Assembly (NCBI RefSeq): GCF_002163755.1
Contig: NZ_CP015863.1
Coordinates: 2,294,001 to 2,358,000 of the forward strand
DNA: 64,000 nt
Direction of reading: 5' to 3'
DNA from: Vibrio campbellii CAIM 519 = NBRC 15631 = ATCC 25920
GTDB taxonomy: Bacteria > Pseudomonadota > Gammaproteobacteria > Enterobacterales > Vibrionaceae
Shown here piece by piece: positions 52,669 to 60,629 of this stretch (position 1 is its first letter; the number at the start of each line of letters is the position of its first letter). A program made the translations under genes and the position numbers. Below the pieces are notes generated by a model. The model made no database searches and was not told the origin of the DNA. It saw nothing but the letters and a program-made list of their open reading frames with translations.

Positions 52669-53016
52669 ATGAAATACCGCATTTATTCAATATCACTTCT
52701 TACGGGCTTATTGTTTGGCTGTGCCAACACTGAGGTCTCGTTACAACCCACGAAGAACGTCGCCGAATACAAGCAGTTGTCGCCAACTCAATTTCATGTG
52801 TATTGTCCGACGGGTATTTGCCGTTTCCAAGTTTCCGCAAACCAAAAAACGGCAGTCACCATTGAGATGTTCTATGACAAGAACAAACCATTCAAGAAGA
52901 TTGAAGGCCTAACCTACGACAATCAAAATCAATATCCAACGTCGAATGCTTTTACTCTTCCCTTACAGCAAGACAGCGAGTGGATATCCGTGCAAGTCAT
53001 CGACTATTACCGATAA
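52669..53016 (+). CDS. Small lipoprotein of unknown function
   Basis: 115 residues from the ATG at 52669. The N-terminal signal has the lipobox-like GLLFGC (Cys18; Ala at +2). The mature part has two more cysteines, CPTGIC near residue 46, likely a disulfide. The frame is open to 52645 with a weaker start. No family recognised. Convergent with the nucleoside hydrolase gene 10 bases downstream. Confidence 0.72.
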   Translation: MKYRIYSISLLTGLLFGCANTEVSLQPTKNVAEYKQLSPTQFHVYCPTGICRFQVSANQKTAVTIEMFYDKNKPFKKIEGLTYDNQNQYPTSNAFTLPLQQDSEWISVQVIDYYR

Positions 53017-53026
53017 CCCCATTCCA

Positions 53027-53995
53027 TTATCGCTTTGAATAACGAATAATCGACTCTCGATACAGTGAAAGCAGTGTATCGCTTTTCACACCAACCCCAA
53101 CGTTTTGCGCGGAGAAAGCACGCCACTCATCGTGCATGTATTTGCGTTGTTCCGTTTTCTGAATCGTCATCCCCTCTGCGGGTCCATCGGTAACTACCCT
53201 GACGGCACCACTGCGTAAGGTGAATAGCTCAGGTTCAATCACATAGGCAATCGCGGAAGGATCGTGGACATAGCAACCATTCATTCCAACCTTCTCTGAG
53301 TAAAACTTCAAATAGGAGCGGCTGACATCCCAAATAAATTGCCCTACTTCACCCGCCTCTTCTCGCAGTTGGTCTAGGTATTGCCCGGTAAAGAAACTCT
53401 CTTCCGTTACATCCAAACCAATAATCACCACAGGCCAAGACGCAGTGAATACTTTATCGGCAGCATGAGGGTCATCATGGATATTTGCTTCCGCAAATGG
53501 CGTGACATTGCCTCGATGGTCGTTTTCTCCGAAAGCGCCGCCCATCACAACCACTTCTTTAACCAAGTTAACGATTTCTGGGTCCGCTTCCAAAGCAAGC
53601 GCAAGGTTCGTTAAAGGGCCTACGGCCACCAAGGTAATTTCTCCCGGCTCCGCTCTAACGCTTTCAATGATGTAACGATAGGCAGGCGTATCAATGGCAC
53701 TCACATTCAGTAAACTTGGCGCCTTCACATCACCAAAGCCGGCTTCACCATGCACAATAACCGTTGCTCCGACCGGCGCTTTTACTAAAGGTTTATCCGC
53801 TCCTTTCGCAACCTGCGCTTGCATACCAAACTTCTGTTTTAGGTAAAGAGCATTCTGTGTGGCATTGTCTATGGTCGCATTGCCATAAACTGTCGTAATA
53901 CCCATTAGCTCTATGTCTGGATGTGCTTCTGCAAAAAGAATCGCCATCGCATCGTCAATGCCAGGGTCTGTGTCTAAGATAATTTTCTTTGTCAT
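53027..53995 (-). CDS. Nucleoside hydrolase (inosine-uridine preferring type)
   Basis: Cleaves ribonucleosides to base and ribose. 322 residues. The calcium-binding N-terminal motif DTDPGIDDA is intact, with VGPLTNLALAL near 129, VVVMGGAF near 147 and the C-terminal HDPSA. Subclass (RihA, RihB, RihC or other) cannot be settled by eye. The start is ATG 53995; the frame further upstream begins with a TTG. No close operon partner. Confidence 0.92.
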   Translation of the reverse strand: MTKKIILDTDPGIDDAMAILFAEAHPDIELMGITTVYGNATIDNATQNALYLKQKFGMQAQVAKGADKPLVKAPVGATVIVHGEAGFGDVKAPSLLNVSAIDTPAYRYIIESVRAEPGEITLVAVGPLTNLALALEADPEIVNLVKEVVVMGGAFGENDHRGNVTPFAEANIHDDPHAADKVFTASWPVVIIGLDVTEESFFTGQYLDQLREEAGEVGQFIWDVSRSYLKFYSEKVGMNGCYVHDPSAIAYVIEPELFTLRSGAVRVVTDGPAEGMTIQKTEQRKYMHDEWRAFSAQNVGVGVKSDTLLSLYRESIIRYSKR

Positions 53996-54201
53996 ATTGG
54001 CTTTTATCAAACGCTAGGGAAGCCTCAACCATACCCAGAAAAAACAGCGATAAACGTGACCTAAACCTAAGGTATGATTTTTCCTCCAGTATGCCGCTCA
54101 TTCAGCACCCAAAGCGCGACGACTCGAAGCGCTTTTTTGTTTCGCTTGCCGCATCCCTTTTTGATAGAATTTTCCGCCCTACTTCCAGTCCAGAGATCGT
54201 C

Positions 54202-55044
54202 ATGAACTATCAATGTCCTCTATGTCACCAACCTCTTGAGCTTACAGCTAAGACGTTTAAGTGTGAAAACAATCATCAATTCGACTTAGCAAAAGAAGGT
54301 TACGTCAACTTGATGCCTGCACATCACAAACGCTCAAAAGATCCAGGTGACAACAAAGAAATGATGCAAGCACGTCGTCGTTTCCTAGAAGGCAACCATT
54401 ACGATCCAATGCGCCAAGAAGTTGCTCGCCTGTGTGCGAAGTACACCGAAGGCACAAGCCATCAGCTATTGGACATTGGTTGTGGTGAAGGCTACTACAC
54501 CGATCAAGTTCAGCAGTCTCTGCATGCTCAAAATGAAGCGGCAAATGTTTACGGCTTGGACATCTCTAAAGTCGCTATTCGTTGCGCCTCTAAGCGCTAC
54601 CCTAACTGCGATTTCAGCGTGGCATCCAGTCATCGCCTACCTTTTGCAGAGCAATCTCTGGATGCGATTTTACGCATCTACGCACCATGTAAAGCGGAAG
54701 AGCTGCAACGTGTAATTAGAGATAACGGTGTGGTCATTACGGTAACACCAGCAGGTCGTCACCTATATCAATTCCGCGAGCGTATCTATCAGGAAATTCG
54801 TTTGCACAACGAAGAACCAGAAAGCATCGAAGGATTCGAACTTGAGCATCAACAAAAGCTTAACTACGTCATGGATTTAAAAGATGGCGTGGCATTCGAT
54901 TTACTGCAAATGACCCCATTTGCATGGAAAGCCAGCGATGAACTTCGTGAAGAGCTAAATTCATCTACACTTTTCCAATGTGAGGCTGATTTTATGTTAC
55001 GAGTTTATCGTAAGAAATCAGCTCAATCTGAGAATGAAGAATAA
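54202..55044 (+). CDS. rlmA: 23S rRNA (guanine-745-N1)-methyltransferase
   Basis: Methylates G745 of helix 35 in 23S rRNA. 280 residues. The N-terminal zinc finger is CPLCHQPL...CENNH (Cys5, Cys8); the SAM site is LLDIGCGEGYYT near residue 92. The YVNLMPAHHKRSKDPGDNKEM linker is typical of RlmA. The start at 54202 is chosen because upstream sequence in the open frame is not family-like; AGAG is 8 bases upstream. Confidence 0.95.
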   Translation: MNYQCPLCHQPLELTAKTFKCENNHQFDLAKEGYVNLMPAHHKRSKDPGDNKEMMQARRRFLEGNHYDPMRQEVARLCAKYTEGTSHQLLDIGCGEGYYTDQVQQSLHAQNEAANVYGLDISKVAIRCASKRYPNCDFSVASSHRLPFAEQSLDAILRIYAPCKAEELQRVIRDNGVVITVTPAGRHLYQFRERIYQEIRLHNEEPESIEGFELEHQQKLNYVMDLKDGVAFDLLQMTPFAWKASDELREELNSSTLFQCEADFMLRVYRKKSAQSENEE

Positions 55045-55086
55045 ACTGTAACGCTAATTGTTCTCATTACCATTGATTCATTTGTC

Positions 55087-55128
55087 AGCCTCCATTAATA
55101 TCATTCAGACATTTTTGGAGGCTTTTTT
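55087..55128 (+). promoter_or_regulatory. Hairpin hiding the ribosome site of the ChaN-like gene (also terminator-like)
   Basis: AGCCTCCA (55087-55094) is perfectly complementary to TGGAGGCT (55116-55123), followed by TTTTT. The 3' arm contains the GGAGG ribosome site of the ATG at 55130. It may end rlmA transcription, or control translation of the next gene. Confidence 0.7.
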
Positions 55129-55129
55129 A

Positions 55130-56077
55130 ATGCGCTTTTCTAACCTAGGCCTGATTTTTACGGGCTTACTGACAGGTTGTGCGTCAAACGCACCGACCGC
55201 TCCCGACACCATTGCTGACAACGTGACCAGTTTCTATGACTACCAACTTCATGCCCCTTCTGGTGAAGCTATCTCAGTTAATCAATTAACGCCCGAGATA
55301 CAACAAGCCGATGTAATTCTGATTGGTGAATGGCACACGCACGCTGGCATCCACCGTTTTCAGACCGACATGTTAAAACAGTTATCTTCTGCGAATCGCC
55401 CTCTTGCCCTTTCAATGGAGCAAGTGACACGTGACAAGCAAGCGTTCTTAGATGCCTACTTAAACGGTGAAATTGGTGAGCAGTACTTCATGAAACAAAG
55501 TAATGCATGGCCAAATTACGAAAGTGATTACCGCCCATTAGTTGAGTTTGCCAAGCAGGCTGAAATTCCAGTCATCGCCTCAAACGCACCGAAAAACATT
55601 GTTCGTTGTATTGGCCGCCAAGGTGTCGATTACCTAGATAAACTCGATAGCGATGAGCGCAGTTTTGTTGCAGATGATGTCAACACTGCGAACAGCCCGT
55701 ACAAAAAAAAGTTCATGGCATCTATGCACCATGGCAAGCCTGAGCAGACCGAAAAACAATACGCAGCTCAGGTAACATGGGATGAAACCATGGCGGAATC
55801 CATCGTCAAATACTTGGAAAAGCATCCAGGTACTCAAGTGGTTCACGTTGCCGGAAAATTCCATACTGAAGGTGGCTTAGGCACAGCAGCTTCTATCTTG
55901 AATCGCAATTCAAGCTTAAAAGTGCTGGTGATTACCCCAACGGAAAACATCACTACAGATGGCTCCGATTATCAGCTTGAGGTGCTCGAACCGCCCGTGC
56001 GCTATGTACAAGACGCAAATCGCATGGCTGCGTACAAACACTTAGCGACACGTAACAGCGACTCACAATGTAAGTGA
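55130..56077 (+). CDS. ChaN-family lipoprotein (haem-binding type)
   Basis: 315 residues. Lipobox LTGC (Cys17, Ala at +2). The ChaN domain motifs are VILIGEWHTHAGIHRFQTDML near 65 and VVHVAGKFHTEGGLGTAA near 245. The Campylobacter ChaN homologue binds haem and is iron-regulated; here no Fur box is seen. The start at 55130 is chosen by a strong GGAGG 8 bases upstream, which is itself inside a hairpin. The long frame from 55058 is not supported. Confidence 0.88.
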   Translation: MRFSNLGLIFTGLLTGCASNAPTAPDTIADNVTSFYDYQLHAPSGEAISVNQLTPEIQQADVILIGEWHTHAGIHRFQTDMLKQLSSANRPLALSMEQVTRDKQAFLDAYLNGEIGEQYFMKQSNAWPNYESDYRPLVEFAKQAEIPVIASNAPKNIVRCIGRQGVDYLDKLDSDERSFVADDVNTANSPYKKKFMASMHHGKPEQTEKQYAAQVTWDETMAESIVKYLEKHPGTQVVHVAGKFHTEGGLGTAASILNRNSSLKVLVITPTENITTDGSDYQLEVLEPPVRYVQDANRMAAYKHLATRNSDSQCK

Positions 56078-56103
56078 TCAGAATCGTCTGACAAAGGATG
56101 AAG

Positions 56104-56172
56104 AAAAATAGGTCTGCTTTTTGCTAGCAACTTTGTTTATACATAGGAAGCGGCAAAAACAGACCTATTTTT
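56104..56172 (+). terminator. Long hairpin after the ChaN-like gene
   Basis: AAAAATAGGTCTG (56104-56116) pairs with CAGACCTATTTTT (56160-56172), and TTTTTGC (56118-56124) with GCAAAAA (56153-56159), one C bulged. The total is about 20 bp with a 28-base loop. Ends in TTTTT, so probably an intrinsic terminator, unusually long. Confidence 0.75.
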
Positions 56173-56272
56173 TATTTGATTGATTCAAGAAATGTCTGTC
56201 GCCGTCGATATAAAGATAACTGCTTTTTACCTGCACTCAATGAGCGAGTGTCGTTGTTCGAAGGGGTAACAG

Positions 56273-56632
56273 ATGAATCCAGTAGGAAGCAATTCAGTCA
56301 ATACATACGCGGCGCAGCAAAACAAAGTAGACCAAGCCAAAACGGCAGAAAACGTTGCCGACGCAGCACCATTAAAAGTGGAGCAAAACAAAGTCACGCT
56401 CTCCTCAGAAGGAAAAGCGTTGCTTGCGGCGCTAAAGCAAATCGATCACGAAAGTAAAAAAGTCGAAGCGGAAAATAAAACCGTCGGTGACCAAGTAGAG
56501 TCTTTTGCTCATGGAGCATTGGGGATGGATCATCCTGACACCATTGAAGAAGAGGAAGATGGCTCATACTCTGCTGGCCAATACCTTTCAGCGGCGTTGA
56601 CTGTGGGTGGAATCATCTTGGCTCTAGTCTAG
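56273..56632 (+). CDS. Small protein with C-terminal hydrophobic segment, function unknown
   Basis: 119 residues. The N-terminal two thirds are polar and Ala/Lys/Glu-rich; SAGQYLSAALTVGGIILALV at the end could be a membrane tail. No cysteines. AAGGGG is 8 bases upstream of the ATG, so translation is credible. No family recognised; a tail-anchored topology is inference. The BCCT-like gene lies 133 bases downstream. Confidence 0.72.
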   Translation: MNPVGSNSVNTYAAQQNKVDQAKTAENVADAAPLKVEQNKVTLSSEGKALLAALKQIDHESKKVEAENKTVGDQVESFAHGALGMDHPDTIEEEEDGSYSAGQYLSAALTVGGIILALV

Positions 56633-56665
56633 CTTTCGTGCGACATGAGTTTAAAATTCAACCAA

Positions 56666-56709
56666 TAATCAATTGATTAAACAAGAGTTTCTTTCGTTAC
56701 GACAACGAA
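56666..56709. promoter_or_regulatory. Two palindromes upstream of the BCCT-like gene
   Basis: TAATCAATTGATTA (56666-56679) is a perfect 14-bp palindrome. TTCGTT (56693-56698) and AACGAA (56704-56709) form a 6-5-6 inverted repeat. Both are of operator size. The binding protein is unknown. Confidence 0.35.
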
Positions 56710-56765
56710 CCTCATTTGAACGCGTTTTTTATCCAAGTCCATAATGGATCACTATTCATTAACGG

Positions 56766-57536
56766 ATGATGAACTGTGAAAAACGCATTTTCTCTTATAG
56801 ACAAACCCACTTTTTTGGCGCAATTGCGCTTCTCCTTTCGATTGTTTTCCCTCTAATTTTGTTTCCAACAGAAGGTGCAGAATGGATTGCGGTTGCTAAG
56901 ACCTTTATGACCGACAAGCTCGGTTTCCTCTACCTTGCACTTGGCCTTGCTGCCTTTATCTTCATGATTTACGTTGTGTTCAGCGACATGGGACAAATCA
57001 AGCTAGGTGATCCAGACGAAAAACCAGAATTTACCACCGCATCCATGGGCGGCCTAAGCACTTTACAAACCGCAGCGATCGTTGGTGGTTTGCCATTGCT
57101 TGGCATTTCCATCATGTTGATGGTGTCAGCCGTTCGTGCCACAACGTTGGACATTCGCCATCAAGAAGATTATGTAGAGCCAACCATCAACATCGAAGAA
57201 CTGCCAGAGTTCGATCCTTGGTCACCAGAAGGGATCGCGATGGCAAGGTTTGAGTGTGCGCGTGATGCAGCCCAAGAAGCAGCAGAAGATGAGCGTGACG
57301 CGCTGGCTGAGTTGATCAAGCTTCGTAAACGTATTCGCGCTTTTGCTCTTGAGCACAGCGACGACAACGATTTTGCAGACCATCACTTACCTCAGGAGAT
57401 GCAAGAGGAGTTGCAAAACCTACTGGATAACGTGGTAAAAGCAAAAGAAAGAAAACTCGAGTTATCCGAAACTGCTCAGCAGTCTGGAGCCGAGTTTAAT
57501 CAAATCGTGGCCCAAATTACTGCGTACGCGGTGTAA
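56766..57536 (+). CDS. Truncated BCCT-transporter-like protein with a soluble coiled-coil tail
   Basis: 256 residues. The first 100 or so resemble the N-terminus of betaine/choline/carnitine transporters: FFGAIALLLSIVFPLILFPT (TM1, about 16-35), a second helix at 52-72, then SDMGQIKLGDPDEKPEFTTAS, the BCCT signature normally followed by SW and the transport core. Here only one more helix follows (about 103-125), and the rest (126-256) is acidic, helical and coiled-coil-like. Full BCCT proteins have about 12 helices and over 500 residues. No downstream remnant is seen, so it looks like a stable shortened gene with a new partner domain rather than decay. Function unknown. Confidence 0.75.
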   Translation: MMNCEKRIFSYRQTHFFGAIALLLSIVFPLILFPTEGAEWIAVAKTFMTDKLGFLYLALGLAAFIFMIYVVFSDMGQIKLGDPDEKPEFTTASMGGLSTLQTAAIVGGLPLLGISIMLMVSAVRATTLDIRHQEDYVEPTINIEELPEFDPWSPEGIAMARFECARDAAQEAAEDERDALAELIKLRKRIRAFALEHSDDNDFADHHLPQEMQEELQNLLDNVVKAKERKLELSETAQQSGAEFNQIVAQITAYAV

Positions 57537-57572
57537 CTTTAGCTCATGACTTTCAACTCCTAAACCTAGTTC

Positions 57573-57598
57573 AAAGCTCACTTCGGTGAGCTTTTTTT
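57573..57598 (+). terminator. Terminator after the BCCT-like gene
   Basis: AAAGCTCAC (57573-57581), loop TTCG, GTGAGCTTT (57586-57594), then TTTT. A CUUCGG-closed hairpin. Confidence 0.9.
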
Positions 57599-57646
57599 GT
57601 ATTAGGTATAGAACAGAACCATGGCTTTCATATGAATCTTTTATGA

Positions 57647-57664
57647 CTGTAGTATTTCCGTAAT
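57647..57664 (+). promoter_or_regulatory. Weak Pho-box-like motif upstream of alkaline phosphatase
   Basis: CTGTAGT-ATTT-CCGTAAT has the 7-4-7 layout and 11-bp period of a Pho box, with 10 of 14 matches to CTGTCAT repeats by eye. It lies about 50 bases before the start. Confidence 0.3.
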
Positions 57665-57710
57665 AAATACTTGTTTTAATGCGACCGCTTTTATAAATAA
57701 GGAATATACA

Positions 57711-59288
57711 ATGAAGCACTTAGTGACCCCAATCGTAACCGCAGTGGCGGCTTCGACGCTCTCTTTCAATGCCCTATCGGCAGAAATCAAAAACGTTATT
57801 TTAATGATTGGCGATGGCATGGGCCCACAACAAGTTGGCCTGCTAGAAACCTACGCGAACCATGCGCCGCACTCAATTTACAAAGGTGAAACCACCGCGA
57901 TATATAAGCTGGCCCAAGAAGGTGTGATCGGTTCCTCTTTGACAAACCCTGAAGACGCGATTGTTGTCGATTCAGCCTGCTCTGCGACAATGTTAGCGAC
58001 AGGCATCCCAACGGCTTCTGAAGTGATTGGTATCGACAGCCAAGGCAACCATGTTGAAACTATTTTGGAAAAAGCGAAAGCAAAAGGGAAAGCGACAGGC
58101 TTAGTATCAGACACCCGAATGACGCACGCGACACCTGCAGCTTTTGCCTCGCACCAACCACATCGTTCACTCGAAAACAGCATCGCTGTAGACATGCTAG
58201 AAACTGGTGTCGATGTGATGCTATCTGGTGGCCTTCGTCATTGGATTCCAAAGTCAACCAACGACAAAGGCGATACATACAAGCAACTTGAGCAACTCAC
58301 TCAAGGTGATGTTTACCTAAAATCAAAGCGTAAAGATGAGCGTAACCTGCTGACTGAAGCTCAACAACAAGGGTATAGCTTAGCGTTCAACCGAAATATG
58401 CTTGAAGAGGCGAAGGGCGAAAAAGTTCTAGGCTTATTTGCCTACTCTGGAATGAATGATGGCATCGCTTACAGCCAAAGCAAAGACGACCCAAATCGCA
58501 CCCAACCTTCTCTCAAAGAGATGACCGAGAAAGCGCTAGATGTGCTTTCAAAAGACAAAGACGGCTTCTTCCTAATGGTTGAAGGTGGACAGATTGACTG
58601 GGCAGGCCACAGCAATGATGCAGGCACCATGCTGCATGAACTGATCAAATTCGATGAAGCGGTAAATTCCGTTTATGAGTGGGCAAAAGGCCGCGAAGAT
58701 ACCCTTGTGATCGTCACCGCCGATCATGAAACCGGCTCTTTTGGCTTTAGCTATTCCTCATCTGATGTGCCGAAGCCAGAGAAACGCAGCGGAGAAGCAT
58801 TTGCCAAACGCGATTTCGCACCAAATTTCAACTTCGGTCAATTTGATATTCTGGATGGCCTCTACAATCAAAAGCAAAGCTACTACGGTATGATCAGCGA
58901 GTTCCAAAAGCTTGATAAAGCGAAACAAACCCCAGAAAGGCTAGCTGAAATTGTGAACGCAAACAGCGACTTTTCGATCACACCAGAACAAGCGAAACGC
59001 GTATTGGCCAGCAAACCAAATCCTTACCGTTTAGCGAGCCACAAATACTTGAGTGAAGAGCATGTTCCTGCCATTAACGACTTTGATGCATTCTTCCCAT
59101 ACAACGACAGAGGCAACTTATTAGCGCGTGAACAGGCAACCAAACAAAACACCGTTTGGGGCACAGGAACGCACACCCATACGCCTGTGAACGTCTTCGC
59201 ATGGGGGCCTGCTGGTACCATTCTTCCGGTTTCAAAAATCATGCATCACTCGCAACTTGGCGAATACCTTATCGAGCAAATCAAATAA
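57711..59288 (+). CDS. phoA: Alkaline phosphatase, PhoA superfamily
   Basis: Periplasmic or secreted phosphomonoesterase, 525 residues. The signal peptide covers about 1-23 (ending NALSA). The metal and nucleophile motif is VVDSACSAT with Ser88 as nucleophile; IGDGMG holds the first metal Asp. GGQIDWAGHSNDAG and VTADHETG give further metal ligands, and GTGTHTHTPVNVFAWG the last histidine. It resembles the well-studied Vibrio alkaline phosphatase more than E. coli PhoA, with inserts. Usually induced by phosphate starvation; the evidence for a Pho box here is weak. Confidence 0.93.
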   Translation: MKHLVTPIVTAVAASTLSFNALSAEIKNVILMIGDGMGPQQVGLLETYANHAPHSIYKGETTAIYKLAQEGVIGSSLTNPEDAIVVDSACSATMLATGIPTASEVIGIDSQGNHVETILEKAKAKGKATGLVSDTRMTHATPAAFASHQPHRSLENSIAVDMLETGVDVMLSGGLRHWIPKSTNDKGDTYKQLEQLTQGDVYLKSKRKDERNLLTEAQQQGYSLAFNRNMLEEAKGEKVLGLFAYSGMNDGIAYSQSKDDPNRTQPSLKEMTEKALDVLSKDKDGFFLMVEGGQIDWAGHSNDAGTMLHELIKFDEAVNSVYEWAKGREDTLVIVTADHETGSFGFSYSSSDVPKPEKRSGEAFAKRDFAPNFNFGQFDILDGLYNQKQSYYGMISEFQKLDKAKQTPERLAEIVNANSDFSITPEQAKRVLASKPNPYRLASHKYLSEEHVPAINDFDAFFPYNDRGNLLAREQATKQNTVWGTGTHTHTPVNVFAWGPAGTILPVSKIMHHSQLGEYLIEQIK

Positions 59289-59323
59289 TCCATGCTCCGC
59301 ACTGACTATACTGGTGCACTTTC

Positions 59324-59348
59324 ACGCCCTCATTTGAGGGCGTTTTTT
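59324..59348 (+). terminator. Terminator after alkaline phosphatase
   Basis: ACGCCCTC (59324-59331) and GAGGGCGT (59336-59343) form the stem with a 4-base loop, then TTTTT. Confidence 0.88.
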
Positions 59349-59422
59349 ATACTCAAAATAGTTGACGCTCTGCGTCTCAAACGCCAATATCTGCGGGTCA
59401 TTTATAAAACAAACAACATCAT

Positions 59423-59719
59423 ATGTGCGAAATATTTGCTAAACAACCTCAGGAAAATTATAAATTTATCACCCGCTCTATCCGCATTGATGGCCATGTC
59501 ACCAGCGTCAAATTAGAATCGAGCTTTTGGCTAATTCTTGAAGAAATTGCTTCTGCTCAAGATATGACAGTGCCTAAGTTTATCAGTACGGTTTACCAAG
59601 AAGCGTTAGAATACAATGGTGAAGTCAATAACTTCGCATCACTACTACGCTGTGCTTGCCTTACTTACGCGCGTCAGCCGCAAGCGACCCTTTCTCAAGC
59701 CCTTAACGAGCTCAGCTAA
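59423..59719 (+). CDS. Ribbon-helix-helix domain protein
   Basis: 98 residues. SIRIDGHVTSVKLESSFWLILEEIA followed by MTVPKFISTVYQEALE is the RHH_4 pattern: a beta strand, then two helices. Likely a dimeric DNA-binding protein or a regulatory relative. There is no toxin gene beside it. No clear ribosome site precedes the ATG. Confidence 0.8.
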   Translation: MCEIFAKQPQENYKFITRSIRIDGHVTSVKLESSFWLILEEIASAQDMTVPKFISTVYQEALEYNGEVNNFASLLRCACLTYARQPQATLSQALNELS

Positions 59720-59801
59720 GCCCTGATTTTATTGTCGTACCCAAGTACTACCTATTGCGCGCTAAAACTGATTAGTCTTAGCGCAATATTAAGGAGTACT
59801 C

Positions 59802-60197
59802 ATGACAAAAATGATTCATACCATGATCCGCGTAAGCGATCTGGAGCGTTCCCTTAAGTTTTACCGCGACGCACTTGAGCTAGAAATCAAAGACCAATAC
59901 GTATTCGACGGCTTTTCTCTTACTTATCTAGTCAATCCTGAAACGGACTTCGAGCTAGAGCTGACCCATAATCACGATCAAAGCGAGCCTTACACACACG
60001 GCAATGGCTATGGACATCTTGCTGTCAGCGTAGAAGACATTGCCGCAACTCACCGACGCCTCAACTCGCTGGATATTGAAACCAGCGACATCAAAGTTTT
60101 TGATCATCAGGAAAGGCACTTAGCGACATTTTTCTTCATTACTGATCCGGACGGCTACAAGATTGAGTTCTTGCAGCGTCAAGGTCGGTACCTTTAG
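59802..60197 (+). CDS. VOC-family protein, glyoxalase-I-like
   Basis: 131 residues. It matches GloA at the four metal positions: His6, Glu53, His72 and Glu122. It is therefore possibly a second glyoxalase I, though distinct from gloA at 9992, with a shorter central loop. AAGGAG lies 7 bases upstream. Followed at 55 bases by a YgiN-like gene, perhaps in one transcript. Confidence 0.85.
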   Translation: MTKMIHTMIRVSDLERSLKFYRDALELEIKDQYVFDGFSLTYLVNPETDFELELTHNHDQSEPYTHGNGYGHLAVSVEDIAATHRRLNSLDIETSDIKVFDHQERHLATFFFITDPDGYKIEFLQRQGRYL

Positions 60198-60252
60198 TAA
60201 CGGTATCAGTCATAAAGATACCTTTCATAACAACAAAGAAGTAAATACAACG

Positions 60253-60537
60253 ATGATTCATTTAACTGCTGCATTTCACGCAAAAACAGACACCATTAAA
60301 CAACTTAAGCAAGCGCTAGAAGCCATGCTAGAACCAACTCGAAACGAGACCGGCTGCCTACGCTACCAATTGTTTCAAGATAAAAACGATCCAAGCCAAT
60401 TCTTGTTCCAAGAGCAGTTTGCAGACCAAGCTGCGTTTGACGCACATTGCAACACGGCACATTTTCAATCGCTTCTGGCTGAGATTGATGGCTTGCTTGT
60501 CTGTGAACCAACGATCACTTTCTTCAACGAGTTCTAA
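60253..60537 (+). CDS. Antibiotic biosynthesis monooxygenase-fold protein (YgiN-like)
   Basis: 94-residue ABM-domain protein. MIHLTAAFHAKTDTIKQLKQAL, then ETGCLRYQLFQDKNDPSQFLFQEQFADQAAFDAH is typical of the quinol/anthrone monooxygenase fold. Substrate unknown. The ribosome site is weak. The frame is open upstream to 60163, overlapping the VOC gene end. Confidence 0.85.
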   Translation: MIHLTAAFHAKTDTIKQLKQALEAMLEPTRNETGCLRYQLFQDKNDPSQFLFQEQFADQAAFDAHCNTAHFQSLLAEIDGLLVCEPTITFFNEF

Positions 60538-60563
60538 TCTCAAAGCCCTATCAATAAACCAAT

Positions 60564-60595
60564 AAAAAGGCGCTCATGTTGAGCGCCTTATTTGT
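60564..60595. terminator. Bidirectional terminator between the YgiN-like gene and the MscS gene
   Basis: AAGGCGCTCA (60567-60576) and TGAGCGCCTT (60580-60589) form a 10-bp stem with a 3-base loop. The A run at left gives a T tail for the minus-strand channel gene. Confidence 0.85.
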
Positions 60596-60629
60596 TGGTA
60601 AGATTTATTGGATAGGTAACAGAAAAAGC

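Noticed and set aside
53989..54201. N-terminal extension of rlmA
   Set aside because: The extra 71 residues are not like RlmA, whose zinc finger begins right after the start at 54202.
59292..59516. 74-aa frame overlapping the RHH gene
   Set aside because: It begins before the alkaline phosphatase terminator and has no recognisable content; the RHH frame matches a known fold.
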